Part shown: positions 9,198-17,688 of the stretch, one piece after another
Layout: every line of letters starts with the position of its first letter
Numbering within the stretch: position 1 is the first letter of the stretch
Assembly: GCF_030811455.1 (NCBI RefSeq)
Contig: NZ_JAUSQU010000001.1
Span: 8,804,001 to 8,868,000 of the forward strand
Direction of reading: 5' to 3'
Origin: Streptosporangium lutulentum
GTDB lineage: Bacteria > Actinomycetota > Actinomycetes > Streptosporangiales > Streptosporangiaceae
Length of the DNA: 64,000 bases
The notes under the pieces: model-generated
The model's database searches: none
What the model was told of the DNA's origin: nothing
What the model saw: the letters and a program-made list of their open reading frames with translations, nothing else
Made by a program: the position numbers and the translations under genes

Positions 9198-9229
9198 GTC
9201 AGGGCAGTCCGAGACCGGACTGCCCTGAC
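9198..9229 (+). terminator. Strong 14-bp hairpin just before pth
   Basis: A perfect inverted repeat, 14-bp arms 9198-9211 and 9216-9229 with an AGAC loop, lies between rplY and pth and ends 14 nt before the pth start codon. It has no U-tract. It may be a second, actinobacterial-type terminator or a stem affecting pth translation. Confidence 0.55.
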
Positions 9230-9243
9230 GCGCTTATGAAGGG

Positions 9244-9849
9244 ATGCCGACGGTGGACCGCTGGTTGGTCGTGGGACTGGGAAACCCCGGGCCGGAATAC
9301 GCCGCGAACCGGCACAACGCGGGGTTCATGGTGCTGGACGAACTCGCCGCACGGGCCGGTGGGCGGTTCAAGACGCACAGGTCGCGGGCCGAGGTCCTGG
9401 AGGGCCGCCTGGCGGGCGTCTCCGCGGTGCTGGCCAAGCCGATGTCCTTCATGAACCTCTCGGGCGGGCCGGTCAAGGCCCTGACCGACTTCTACAAGAT
9501 CGACCCGGCCCACGTGATCGCGGTCCACGACGAGCTGGACATCCCGTACGGCGCGCTCAGGGCCAAGCTGGGCGGTGGCGACAACGGCCACAACGGGCTG
9601 AGGTCGATCACCAAGTCCCTGGCGACCAAGGACTATCTGCGGGTGCGGTTCGGCATCGGCCGCCCGCCCGGCCGGATGGACACCGCGGCCTACGTGCTGA
9701 GGGACTTCGCCACCGTCGAGCGCAAAGATCTGCCGTTCCTGGTCGACCGCGCCGCCGACGTGGTGGAGTCCCTGATCAAGGTGGGCCTTGAGCCGACCCA
9801 GAACGCCTTCCACGCGGGCGACCTGAACGTCTCGGGACCGCCGAGGTAG
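9244..9849 (+). CDS. pth: Peptidyl-tRNA hydrolase
   Basis: Pth recycles peptidyl-tRNAs released from stalled ribosomes. The 201-residue protein has the expected N-terminal VGLGNPGPEY motif, the catalytic histidine in NRHNAG, the HDELDIPYG motif and GGDNGHNGLRSI. In many actinobacteria mfd lies close by; here an 18-kb polysaccharide block intervenes. Only a weak AAGGG precedes the ATG, and a strong hairpin sits immediately upstream. Confidence 0.96.
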   Translation: MPTVDRWLVVGLGNPGPEYAANRHNAGFMVLDELAARAGGRFKTHRSRAEVLEGRLAGVSAVLAKPMSFMNLSGGPVKALTDFYKIDPAHVIAVHDELDIPYGALRAKLGGGDNGHNGLRSITKSLATKDYLRVRFGIGRPPGRMDTAAYVLRDFATVERKDLPFLVDRAADVVESLIKVGLEPTQNAFHAGDLNVSGPPR

Positions 9850-9934
9850 CCTCCCGGCGCCCGGGGCGGTACGGGTGCGGCGGCGCGCGGCCGGGCGGTT
9901 TCCGCCGTGCCCGGTTCGCCGCGGGCCCGCGGGC

Positions 9935-10534
9935 TCAGCCGAAGGCCATCAGGTTCTGCAGCAGCTCCGCCTGCTCGATCGCGTCGTCAAGCGCGTTGTG
10001 GGTGTGCGGCCGCGTGGAGTGCAGATGCCCGGGCATCTGCCGCTTGGTGGCCCAGCCGATGGGCACCCCCGCCTTGGCGGCGTAGAGCGTCTTGATGTCG
10101 AGGCAGCGCGAGTGCCCGAACGGCGAGGCGCCGGCGAAGCGCATGAAGTACCAGTAGATCCACATCCAGTCGTAGGAGAGCGGATAGGCGGCCATCACCG
10201 GCGTGCTGTTCCCGCACACCTCGCCGATCCACGCGGCGGCGGCCCGCATGGCCTCGGCCGGGTCCCGGCCCTCCCGGATCAGCGCCTGCCGGTCCAGCCC
10301 GCTGACGGCGAGCGCCTCGGGCACGTGGTCGTCGCTGATCGGCCTCAGCTCGACATAAAGGGTGTGGGTCTCGGCGTCCACCGGTTCGAAGACCTTTCCG
10401 GTCATCCGCCCGGCCACGGCCATCCCGAAGCTGACCATTGAATACGGCCCGGGAATCGGGCCATCGGCTTCAATGTCCACAGAGATATACGTTTCGGTTT
10501 TCAACCCTCGGGCCTCTCCTGCCGCCGCTACCAT
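9935..10534 (-). CDS. DnaQ-like 3'-5' exonuclease
   Basis: A 199-residue single-domain exonuclease of the DEDD superfamily. The first metal-binding motif is VDIEADGPIPGPYSM near residue 20. Later acidic residues lie in the CLDIKTLYAAK region and in the closing motif HNALDDAIEQAELLQ, which gives the conserved H-x4-D (DEDDh type). Whether it trims RNA or DNA is not decidable from sequence. It is divergent from the polysaccharide operon, with as little as 3 nt between the outermost possible starts, and is probably not part of it. Confidence 0.82.
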   Translation of the reverse strand: MVAAAGEARGLKTETYISVDIEADGPIPGPYSMVSFGMAVAGRMTGKVFEPVDAETHTLYVELRPISDDHVPEALAVSGLDRQALIREGRDPAEAMRAAAAWIGEVCGNSTPVMAAYPLSYDWMWIYWYFMRFAGASPFGHSRCLDIKTLYAAKAGVPIGWATKRQMPGHLHSTRPHTHNALDDAIEQAELLQNLMAFG

Positions 10535-10576
10535 GCGGTGACTGTCCGTTCGTCAATGGTTACGCAGGGGGAGCGC

Positions 10577-12022
10577 GTGCGTGACGTGACCGTCGTTCAG
10601 GCCGCACCGAGATCGAGGGCGGCACCTCTGCGGCATATGCCGGGGTGGGTGCGAAGACACCGGCGGAGGGCTGTCGTCGGCGATCTCGGCTCCGCCTCTC
10701 TGGCCGGAGCCGTCGCGCTGTTCGTTCGCTTCGGTGAGGTTACTCCCTACGTCGTCCCGTACGTCGTGCTGAGCGCGGCACTTCCCGTCGTCTGGGTCTG
10801 TGTGGTCGCGCTGAACCGCGCCTACGAGCCCCGCCTCATCGGCCTGGGCTCCGAGGAGTTCCAGCGGGTCTTCCAGTGCGGGTTCATGCTCACCGCGGCC
10901 CTCGCCGTCGGCGCTTACCTGACCAAGACCGAGGTGGCCCGCGGCTACGTGGTCATGGCGATCCCGCTGGCGACGCTGCTGACCCTCCTCACGCGATACG
11001 GCCTGCGCCGCTCCCTGCACCGGATGCGAGCGAACGGCAGGTGCATGCGGCGGGTCGTGGCGGTGGGCCACCGGGCGGCGGTCGCCGAGCTGGTGCGCCG
11101 GTTCCGCCTGGAGCGCTATCACGGCATGGAGGTCGTCGGCGCCTGCCTGCCGCACGACGGCATGGGCGACGTGGAGGGCGTCCCGGTCCTGGGAGACTTC
11201 TCCGACGTCCCACTCGTGGTCGGGCAGATCGCGGCGGACACCGTGGCCGTGCTCGCCTGCCCCGACATGGACGGGGTGGCCCTGCGGCGATTGGCCTGGC
11301 GCCTGGAGAAGACCGGCACCGACCTGATCGTGGCCCCGGCGCTGATGGAGGTGGCCGGGCCGCGCATCAGCATCCGCCCGGCCGCCGGCCTGCCGTTGCT
11401 GCACGTGGACCACCCCGAGATCTCGGGGCTGCGCCGGCTGGTCAAGAACCTCTTCGACCGGATCGGGGCGGGACTGCTGCTGCTGGCGCTGCTGCCGCTC
11501 TTCGTCGGCATGACGGCGGCCATCCGGTCGTCGAGCCCGGGGCCGGCCTTCTTCCGGCAGACACGAGTGGGACGGGACGGCGCCGAGTTCACCATCTACA
11601 AGTTCCGGACGATGGGTGCCGACGCCGAGCGCCTGAAGATCGACCTGTCCAGCGACGAGCGGGGCGTGCTCTTCAAGATCCGGAACGACCCCCGCGTGAC
11701 CCCGCTGGGCGCCTGGTTGCGCCGTCACTCCCTGGACGAGCTGCCCCAGCTGATCAACGTCGTGCTCGGTCACATGTCGCTGGTGGGCCCCCGGCCGCCG
11801 CTGCCCGAGGAGGTGGCCCGGTACGGGGACGACGTCAGGCGCAGGCTGCTGGTCAAGCCGGGGATGACCGGTCTGTGGCAGGTGAACGGACGGTCCGATC
11901 TGTCGTGGGAGGAATCGGTGCGGCTGGACCTGCGTTACGTGGAGAGTTGGTCCCTCACGCTGGACCTGCAGATTCTGTGGAAGACTTGGTCGGCTGTCGC
12001 GCGAGGGGCTGGAGCATACTGA
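10577..12022 (+). CDS. Polyprenyl-phosphate sugar-1-phosphate transferase (WbaP/WcaJ type)
   Basis: This enzyme starts polysaccharide repeat synthesis by moving a sugar-1-phosphate from a UDP-sugar onto undecaprenyl phosphate. About four N-terminal membrane helices are followed by a nucleotide-binding-like domain (roughly residues 150-290). The C-terminal catalytic domain has KNLFDRIGAGLLLLALLPLF, then FYKFRTM-type ITIYKFRTMGADAE, LDELPQLINV, SLVGPRPPLPEEV and KPGMTGLWQVNGRS. The frame is open from 10538; the GTG at 10577 follows an AGGGGGAG and was preferred, with ATG 10556 as an alternative. Its stop overlaps the cysQ start (TGATG). It is the first gene of a plus-strand operon mixing glycan and sulfate-activation genes. 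Confidence 0.93.
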   Translation: MRDVTVVQAAPRSRAAPLRHMPGWVRRHRRRAVVGDLGSASLAGAVALFVRFGEVTPYVVPYVVLSAALPVVWVCVVALNRAYEPRLIGLGSEEFQRVFQCGFMLTAALAVGAYLTKTEVARGYVVMAIPLATLLTLLTRYGLRRSLHRMRANGRCMRRVVAVGHRAAVAELVRRFRLERYHGMEVVGACLPHDGMGDVEGVPVLGDFSDVPLVVGQIAADTVAVLACPDMDGVALRRLAWRLEKTGTDLIVAPALMEVAGPRISIRPAAGLPLLHVDHPEISGLRRLVKNLFDRIGAGLLLLALLPLFVGMTAAIRSSSPGPAFFRQTRVGRDGAEFTIYKFRTMGADAERLKIDLSSDERGVLFKIRNDPRVTPLGAWLRRHSLDELPQLINVVLGHMSLVGPRPPLPEEVARYGDDVRRRLLVKPGMTGLWQVNGRSDLSWEESVRLDLRYVESWSLTLDLQILWKTWSAVARGAGAY

Positions 12023-12789
12023 TGACGATTGGCGACGATCACGCCCTCGCCGGGGAGCTGGCGACGGCGGCCGGCGAGAAACTGCTGGCCCTGCGTGAGC
12101 GGGAGGGCTTCGGCGATCCCTCCGCGCTCCGCAAGGAGGGTGACAGGGCGGCGCACCTGTTCCTGATGGAGGCTCTGGCGCGGTCGCGGCCCGATGACAG
12201 CGTGCTGTCCGAGGAGGCGACCAGTGAGGAGCGTCTCGACCCTCGCCGCCTCAGGGCCGAGCGGGTGTGGATCGTCGACCCCCTGGACGGCACCCGTGAG
12301 TTCTCCGAGGAGGGGCGCAAGGACTGGGCGGTCCACGTGGCGCTCTGGGAGCGCGGCACGCTGACGGCCGGAGCGGTGGCGCTGCCCGCGCAGGGCCGGA
12401 CGCTGTCCACCCTCGAACCGCCCGTGCTGCCCGAGCTCGGGCCGGAGGCCAGGCCGCGGATCGCGGTCAGCCGCACCCGTCCGCCGGAGTTCGTCCAGAA
12501 ACTGGCCGACCTCGTCGGCGCCGATCTGGTGCCCATCGGATCGGCGGGCGCGAAGATCTCCGCGGTGCTCACCGGGGAGGTCGAGGCCTACGTGCACGCC
12601 GGCGGTCAGTACGAATGGGACTCCGCCGCGCCCGTGGCCGTGGCCCTCGCCTGCGGAGCCCACGCTAGCCGCATCGACGGCTCGCCCCTGGTCTACAACC
12701 AAGGCGACCCCTCGTTGCCGGATATTCTTGTATCCCTACCGGGACTGGCGCCAACGTTGCTCGCTGGAATCCGGGATCTACACCGATAA
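12022..12789 (+). CDS. cysQ: 3'(2'),5'-bisphosphate nucleotidase (PAP phosphatase)
   Basis: CysQ hydrolyses 3'-phosphoadenosine-5'-phosphate (PAP), the inhibitory product of sulfotransferases, to AMP. The 255-residue protein carries the inositol-monophosphatase superfamily metal motifs: SEEATSEE, WIVDPLDGTREF and the late YEWDSAAPVAVALACG. It starts inside the stop codon of the sugar-phosphate transferase gene (1-nt overlap) and lies 20 nt before cysD. Coupling to a glycan initiation gene points to recycling PAP from polysaccharide sulfation rather than cysteine synthesis. Confidence 0.93.
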   Translation: MTIGDDHALAGELATAAGEKLLALREREGFGDPSALRKEGDRAAHLFLMEALARSRPDDSVLSEEATSEERLDPRRLRAERVWIVDPLDGTREFSEEGRKDWAVHVALWERGTLTAGAVALPAQGRTLSTLEPPVLPELGPEARPRIAVSRTRPPEFVQKLADLVGADLVPIGSAGAKISAVLTGEVEAYVHAGGQYEWDSAAPVAVALACGAHASRIDGSPLVYNQGDPSLPDILVSLPGLAPTLLAGIRDLHR

Positions 12790-12809
12790 ATCCCCGCTAG
12801 GAGAGTCTG

Positions 12810-13724
12810 ATGCTCCAGAGCGACTACACAACGTCGCAGCTCGACGTCCTCGAGGCAGAGGCGATCCACATCATGCGTGAGGTGGCGGCCGAATTCGAGC
12901 GTCCCTGTCTTCTCTTCTCCGGTGGTAAAGATTCCATTGTCATGCTCCGCATCGCGGAGAAGGCGTTCTGGCCCGCACCGATCCCCTTTCCGCTGATGCA
13001 CGTGGACACCGGGCACAACTTCCCGGAGGTCATCGAGTTCCGCGACCGCCGGTCGGAGGAGCTCGGCGCGCGGCTGGTCGTGGCCAGTGTCCAGGACTCC
13101 ATCGACGCCGGACGGGTGGCCGAGGAGACCGGGCGCAGGGCGTCACGCAACCGGCTGCAGACCACCACGTTGCTGGACGCGATCGAGGACAACGAGTACG
13201 ACGCGGTGTTCGGCGGCGCCCGCCGTGACGAGGAGAAGGCCCGCGCCAAGGAGCGGGTGTTCTCCTTCCGCGACGAGTTCGGCCAGTGGGACCCGAAGAG
13301 CCAGCGCCCCGAGCTGTGGAACCTCTACAACGCCAAGATCCGCAAGGGTGAGCACATCCGGGTGTTCCCGCTGTCCAACTGGACCGAGCTCGACATCTGG
13401 GACTACATCCGGCGCGAGGGCATCGAGATCCCCTCGATCTACTACGCGCACACCCGCAAGGTGTTCGAGCGCGACGGCATGCTGCTGGCCGACAGCGAGT
13501 TCATCATCCGCGACGAGGACGAGCAGCTCTTCGAGATGGTGGTCCGTTACCGCACGGTCGGCGATGTGACCTGCACCGGTGCGGTGCAGTCGGCCGCGGC
13601 GACGGTCGAGGAGATCATCGAAGAGATCGCCGCCACCCGCATCACCGAGCGCGGCGCCACCCGCGCCGACGACCGCGCCTCCGAGGCCTCCATGGAAGAC
13701 CGTAAAAGGGAAGGTTACTTCTGA
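12810..13724 (+). CDS. cysD: Sulfate adenylyltransferase subunit 2
   Basis: CysD is the catalytic N-type PP-loop subunit of the CysDN ATP sulfurylase, making APS from sulfate and ATP. The PP-loop LLFSGGKDSIVMLRIAEKAF is near residues 34-53; the GGARRDEEKARAKERVFSFR and VFPLSNWTELDIWDYI blocks are typical. At 304 residues it is full length. It has an AGGAGAG ribosome-binding site and overlaps cysN by 1 nt. Confidence 0.97.
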   Translation: MLQSDYTTSQLDVLEAEAIHIMREVAAEFERPCLLFSGGKDSIVMLRIAEKAFWPAPIPFPLMHVDTGHNFPEVIEFRDRRSEELGARLVVASVQDSIDAGRVAEETGRRASRNRLQTTTLLDAIEDNEYDAVFGGARRDEEKARAKERVFSFRDEFGQWDPKSQRPELWNLYNAKIRKGEHIRVFPLSNWTELDIWDYIRREGIEIPSIYYAHTRKVFERDGMLLADSEFIIRDEDEQLFEMVVRYRTVGDVTCTGAVQSAAATVEEIIEEIAATRITERGATRADDRASEASMEDRKREGYF

Positions 13725-14986
13725 TGGACATCCTTCGCTTTGCCACGGCGGGAAGCGTCGACGACGGAAAGTCGACCCTGATCGGCCGGCTGCTCTTCGA
13801 CTCCAAGGCGATCTTCGAGGACCAGCTTGAGGCGGTCGAGCGCACCTCTCGCGACCGCGGTACCGAGTACACCGACCTGTCGCTGCTCACCGACGGGCTG
13901 CGGGCCGAGCGTGAGCAGGGCATCACGATCGACGTGGCCTACCGCTACTTCGCGACGCCCAAGCGCAAGTTCATCATCGCCGACACTCCCGGGCACATCC
14001 AGTACACCCGGAACATGGTCACCGGGGCCTCCACCGCCGACCTGGCGATCGTCCTGATCGACGCGCGCAAGGGCGTGCTGGAGCAGTCGCGGCGGCACGC
14101 GTTCCTGACCACGCTGCTGCGGGTGCCGCACCTGGTCCTGGCCGTCAACAAGATGGACCTGGTCGACTACTCCCAGGAGCGGTTCGAGGAGATCCGTGAG
14201 GAGTTCTCCTCCTTCGCCTCCAAGCTGAACGCGCCCGACCTGACGTTCATCCCGATCTCGGCGCTGCACGGCGACAACGTGGTGTCCCGCTCGGAGAACA
14301 TGCCCTGGTACAACGGCTCCTCCCTGCTGCACCACCTGGAGCACGTGCACATCGCCTCCGACCGCAACCTGGTCGACGTGCGCTTCCCCGTCCAGTACGT
14401 CATCCGCCCGCAGCGGGCCACCGATCCGGCCCTGCACGACTACCGCGGTTACGCGGGCCAGGTCGCCGGTGGCGTGCTGAAGCCGGGCGACGAGGTCGTG
14501 CACCTGCCCTCGGGCCTGACCACGCGCATCGCCTCGATCGACACCTTCGACGGGCCGCTGGACGAGGCGTTCGCGCCGATGTCGGTGACCCTCAGGCTTG
14601 AGGACGACATCGACATCTCGCGCGGCGACATGATCTGCCGTCCGAACAACCAGCCGCACGTCGCTCAGGAGCTTGAGGCGATGGTGTGCTGGATGGCCGA
14701 CGTGGCCAAGCTGGGCCCGCGCACCAAGCTGACCATCAAGCACACCACCCGTACGGCCCGCGCGGTGGTCCGGGACCTGCACTACCGGCTGGACGTCAAC
14801 ACCCTGCACAGGGACGAGTCGGCCCAGTCGCTCGGCCTGAACGAGATCGGGCGCGTCTCGCTCCGTGTCACCCAGCCGCTGTTCGTGGACGACTACGCGA
14901 GAAACCGCCTCACGGGCGGCTTCATCCTCGTGGACGACGCCACCAACAACACCGTCGGCGCGGGGATGATCGTCGAGGCCAGGTAG
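13724..14986 (+). CDS. cysN: Sulfate adenylyltransferase subunit 1 (GTPase)
   Basis: CysN is the GTPase that drives APS formation by CysD. G1 is AGSVDDGKSTLIGRLLF, G3 is DTPGHIQYTRNM and G4 is NKMDLV, followed by two EF-Tu-like beta-barrel domains. At 420 residues it has no C-terminal APS kinase domain, unlike the CysNC fusion of mycobacteria; the kinase is supplied by a separate gene at 27.8-29.0 kb. It overlaps cysD (TGATG), so the two are co-translated. Confidence 0.97.
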   Translation: MDILRFATAGSVDDGKSTLIGRLLFDSKAIFEDQLEAVERTSRDRGTEYTDLSLLTDGLRAEREQGITIDVAYRYFATPKRKFIIADTPGHIQYTRNMVTGASTADLAIVLIDARKGVLEQSRRHAFLTTLLRVPHLVLAVNKMDLVDYSQERFEEIREEFSSFASKLNAPDLTFIPISALHGDNVVSRSENMPWYNGSSLLHHLEHVHIASDRNLVDVRFPVQYVIRPQRATDPALHDYRGYAGQVAGGVLKPGDEVVHLPSGLTTRIASIDTFDGPLDEAFAPMSVTLRLEDDIDISRGDMICRPNNQPHVAQELEAMVCWMADVAKLGPRTKLTIKHTTRTARAVVRDLHYRLDVNTLHRDESAQSLGLNEIGRVSLRVTQPLFVDDYARNRLTGGFILVDDATNNTVGAGMIVEAR

Positions 14987-15042
14987 GAGCCGCGACGCCG
15001 GAATCCGCGGCGGGCGGGTGGGCGACGGCAGGCGCGAAACGG

Positions 15043-15092
15043 CCCGGGCCCGGTTCGCCGGTGCGACACCGCACCCGGGCCGGGCTCCGGTA
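15043..15092 (+). terminator. GC-rich hairpin after cysN
   Basis: Inverted GCCCGG-g-CCCGG and CCGGG-CCGGGC arms can form an 11-bp stem with one bulge about 60 nt after the cysN stop. There is no U-tract. It plausibly separates cysN from the sulfotransferase gene 620 nt downstream. Confidence 0.4.
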
Positions 15093-15123
15093 GCGACCCG
15101 TCCGGGGCGAGCACGCACCGGAC

Positions 15124-15318
15124 GGGTCATCCATGATGGGTCACCCGGGACGGGTCATCCATGATGGGTCACCCGGGACGGGTCATCCATGATGGGTCAC
15201 CCGGGACGGACCATCCGGGATGGGTCACCCGGGACGGACCATCCAGGACGGGCCATCCAGGACGGACCATCCGGGACGGGTCGCCCGGGATGGGTCACCC
15301 AGGGCGGGTCGCCGGGAC
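15124..15318. repeat. 14-bp tandem repeat array (14 units)
   Basis: Fourteen head-to-tail units of 14 bp (the last 13 bp) follow the pattern GGGTCAyCCrkGAy. The first six units alternate strictly between two variants, one with ATCCATGAT and one with ACCCGGGAC, making a 28-bp higher-order period; later units drift. The array sits in the 722-nt gene-free spacer between cysN and the first sulfotransferase gene (14987-15708). There are no unique spacers, so it is not CRISPR. Apart from this and the hairpin, nothing is recognised in the spacer. Confidence 0.93.
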
Positions 15319-15708
15319 AAAGGGGCCCCTGACGAACGAGACCGAGAGGCTCGTTCGCCTGACCGCCGCCCTTCGGCCGGGCGTGCCCGGAGCCGGAAGC
15401 CCGGCTCGCGGCCGGATGAGTGGCTCCCACCGCGCCGTTTCCCGCCTCGCCCCGTCGGGCGGTGCGCACCCCGGTCCCCTCCGCCGCGGATGAGGACGCG
15501 TCCGCACCGGGAAGGCGGGCCTGAGAGTCCCGGCCGGGAAGAAGCTGTCGGGAAGAGGCTTCTGTCTATCTGAGCTGGGAAGACGTTCCCATCGCTCCGA
15601 GGAGACGCGCGTTACAACCTTCTCGGTAGATCCTTTGTCTGTTCACTGACCTCGCGATTACTCTGCGCGCTAATCTCGGCACGTTCCGTATCCACCGGGT
15701 AAGGATTC

Positions 15709-16689
15709 GTGCCTGTGTCTGATCGTCCGTCCCCTGCTCGGGTGGTTTTCCTGGGTGGCCTTGGCCGTAGTGGGACCACTCTGCTGGAGCGCCTCCTCGG
15801 GGAGGTCCCCGGCATCGCGCCGCTCGGTGAGGTCGTCCACCTCTGGGCAAGGAGCGTCCTGGCGGACGAGGCGTGCGGGTGTCGCGAGTCGTTCGCCGCG
15901 TGCCCCTTCTGGTGCAAGGTCGGTGAGCGTGCGTTCGGCGGCTGGTCCGAGGAGCGGGCCCGGCGGATGCTCGCCCTCAGGTCCCGGGTGGACCGCACCC
16001 GGCGCATACCCGTCCTGGCCCGGCTCCTCGCGGAGAAGCAGACGGGGGCCGGCTGGTGGCCGGCGCTCGACACCGCCGAGCTGGACGAATACGTCGCCGC
16101 CTATCGCGGCCTGTACAACGCGGCGGGAGAGATCGCCGACTGTCCGGTCGTGGTCGACTCCAGCAAGCACGCCTCTCTGGCCTTCTGCCTCGCGGTGGCC
16201 GGCGTCGACGTCCAGGTCGTCCACGTGGTCCGTGATCCCCGGGCGGTCGCGCACTCCTGGCACAGGCGGGTGGAGCGCCCAGAGGACGGGCACCCGATGA
16301 CCCGCTGGTCTCCGGCGCGCACCTCGCTGCACTGGATGACGGAGAATCTCGGCTTCGAGCTCCTGGCCCGCAGCGGCGTCCCGGTCACCCGGGTCCGCTA
16401 CGAGGACTTGATCGAAGCCCCCGCCGACACGCTCAGGCGACTGAGCGCGAGGATCGGCCTCCCGCCCCGCCTGGACTTCCTCACGGACGACGGGGCTCGG
16501 CTCTCGACGGCCCACACGGCCTCAGGCAACCCCATGCGTTTCACGGTCGGCCGAATCCGGCTGGCCAGGGACGACGGCTGGCGCACCGCCGCACCGTCCC
16601 AGCACCGGCGCCTGGTCACCGCACTGACCTGGCCGCTCATGATCAAGTACGGCTATCGCCGTGCCCTCCAAGGAGAGACTCGTGTCTGA
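15709..16689 (+). CDS. Sulfotransferase (PAPS-dependent), first of three
   Basis: A 326-residue sulfotransferase-family protein. The 5'-phosphosulfate-binding loop FLGGLGRSGTTLLERLLG lies at about residues 13-30, and the 3'-phosphate-binding region VVHVVRDPRAVAHSWHRR near 170. A cysteine-rich segment (DEACGCRESFAACPFWCKV, about 50-68) is unusual and might bind metal or form disulfides. A GTG start is preceded by AAGGA. It is the first gene after the 14-bp array and is followed at 57 nt by the GT2 gene. Acceptor is unknown; context suggests a nascent polysaccharide. Confidence 0.9.
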   Translation: MPVSDRPSPARVVFLGGLGRSGTTLLERLLGEVPGIAPLGEVVHLWARSVLADEACGCRESFAACPFWCKVGERAFGGWSEERARRMLALRSRVDRTRRIPVLARLLAEKQTGAGWWPALDTAELDEYVAAYRGLYNAAGEIADCPVVVDSSKHASLAFCLAVAGVDVQVVHVVRDPRAVAHSWHRRVERPEDGHPMTRWSPARTSLHWMTENLGFELLARSGVPVTRVRYEDLIEAPADTLRRLSARIGLPPRLDFLTDDGARLSTAHTASGNPMRFTVGRIRLARDDGWRTAAPSQHRRLVTALTWPLMIKYGYRRALQGETRV

Positions 16690-16746
16690 CCGTTCCGCGT
16701 TCCCCTCCAACCCCGAAGGACGGGGCGTTCACGCCGGAGGTGTCCG

Positions 16747-17688
16747 GTGAATCCATCCGTGGGCGTGGTGATTCCCACCCGAGGGCATCGGCCTGACACG
16801 CTGCGCTCGGCCGCGCTCTCCGCACTCGGTCAGGACTACCCCGGCACCGTCGAGATCGTCATCGTCGTGGACCGGGGTGACCCGGTCCGGGTCACCGACC
16901 AGCTGGCCGCACTTTTGGACGACCGGTCACTGACGGCGGGGTGGGAGGATCCGCCCTCGCGCAGGGTGTGGGTGATGGCCAACAGGCTCAGCCCCGGCCT
17001 GCCCGGCACGCGCAACACGGGCATCGCGGCTCTCGGCACCGATCTGGTGGCCTTCTGCGACGACGACGACCAGTGGCTGCCCGGCAAGGTCAGCGCCCAG
17101 GTCGCCGCACTGGAGGCGGAGCCGGACGCGGAGTTCTCCAGTTGCGCCATCGAGGTCCAGTACGGCTCGCGCCGTGTTCCCCGCCTGGCCGGCACCGGTC
17201 TGGTCACCCGCAGACATCTGGTGCGCTCGCGCATGGCGATGGTGCACTCCTCGACCTTCCTGTTCCGGCGCGGCACGCTCTGGGTGGACGAGAGCGCCCC
17301 CAACGGCCAGAACGAAGACTGGGATCTGGCCCTGCGCGCCGCCGCCCGCCACCCGATCGTGCATGTGGACCGCCCCCTGGTGCGGGTGCGCTGGGGCGGC
17401 TCCGCGTACGTGACCCGTTGGGCCGATCGAATCGCCGGGCTGCAGTGGATGCTGGCCCGGCACCCTGATCTGGCCGTGGATCCGCGCGGCGCGGCGCGGA
17501 TCTACGGTCAGCTTGCCTTCCACCACGCGGCCCTCGGCCAGCGGCGGGAGGCAGGCCGCTGGGCCTGGCGAGCCTTCGCGGCTCGTCACAGCGAACCTCG
17601 CGCGCCCATCGCGCTCGCCGTGGCGACGGGCCTGGTTCCGGCCCAGGCCATGCTCGGCCTCCTGCACCATCGGGGGCACGGTATCTGA
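16747..17688 (+). CDS. Family 2 glycosyltransferase
   Basis: A GT-A fold glycosyltransferase of 313 residues. The N terminus VGVVIPTRGHRPDTLRSAAL is the nucleotide-binding strand, and the acidic cluster AFCDDDDQWLPGKV near residue 100 is the DxD-type metal motif. The acceptor-side GQNEDWDLALRAA motif follows at about 185. No transmembrane helix is obvious. Its stop overlaps the next gene's start (TGATG), so it works with that WecG/TagA enzyme on the lipid-linked repeat. Sugar specificity cannot be read. Confidence 0.9.
   Translation: MNPSVGVVIPTRGHRPDTLRSAALSALGQDYPGTVEIVIVVDRGDPVRVTDQLAALLDDRSLTAGWEDPPSRRVWVMANRLSPGLPGTRNTGIAALGTDLVAFCDDDDQWLPGKVSAQVAALEAEPDAEFSSCAIEVQYGSRRVPRLAGTGLVTRRHLVRSRMAMVHSSTFLFRRGTLWVDESAPNGQNEDWDLALRAAARHPIVHVDRPLVRVRWGGSAYVTRWADRIAGLQWMLARHPDLAVDPRGAARIYGQLAFHHAALGQRREAGRWAWRAFAARHSEPRAPIALAVATGLVPAQAMLGLLHHRGHGI

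Noticed and set aside
12810..14986. cysDN as ordinary cysteine-biosynthesis genes
   Set aside because: Not excluded, but downgraded: no reductase genes are present and cysDN is embedded among glycan and sulfotransferase genes.
15124..15318. Possible CRISPR array
   Set aside because: Units are contiguous 14-mers without spacers, and no cas gene is present.
15161..15493. Short frames through the 14-bp array
   Set aside because: Their repetitive peptides follow from the DNA repeat; no ribosome-binding site and no family match.
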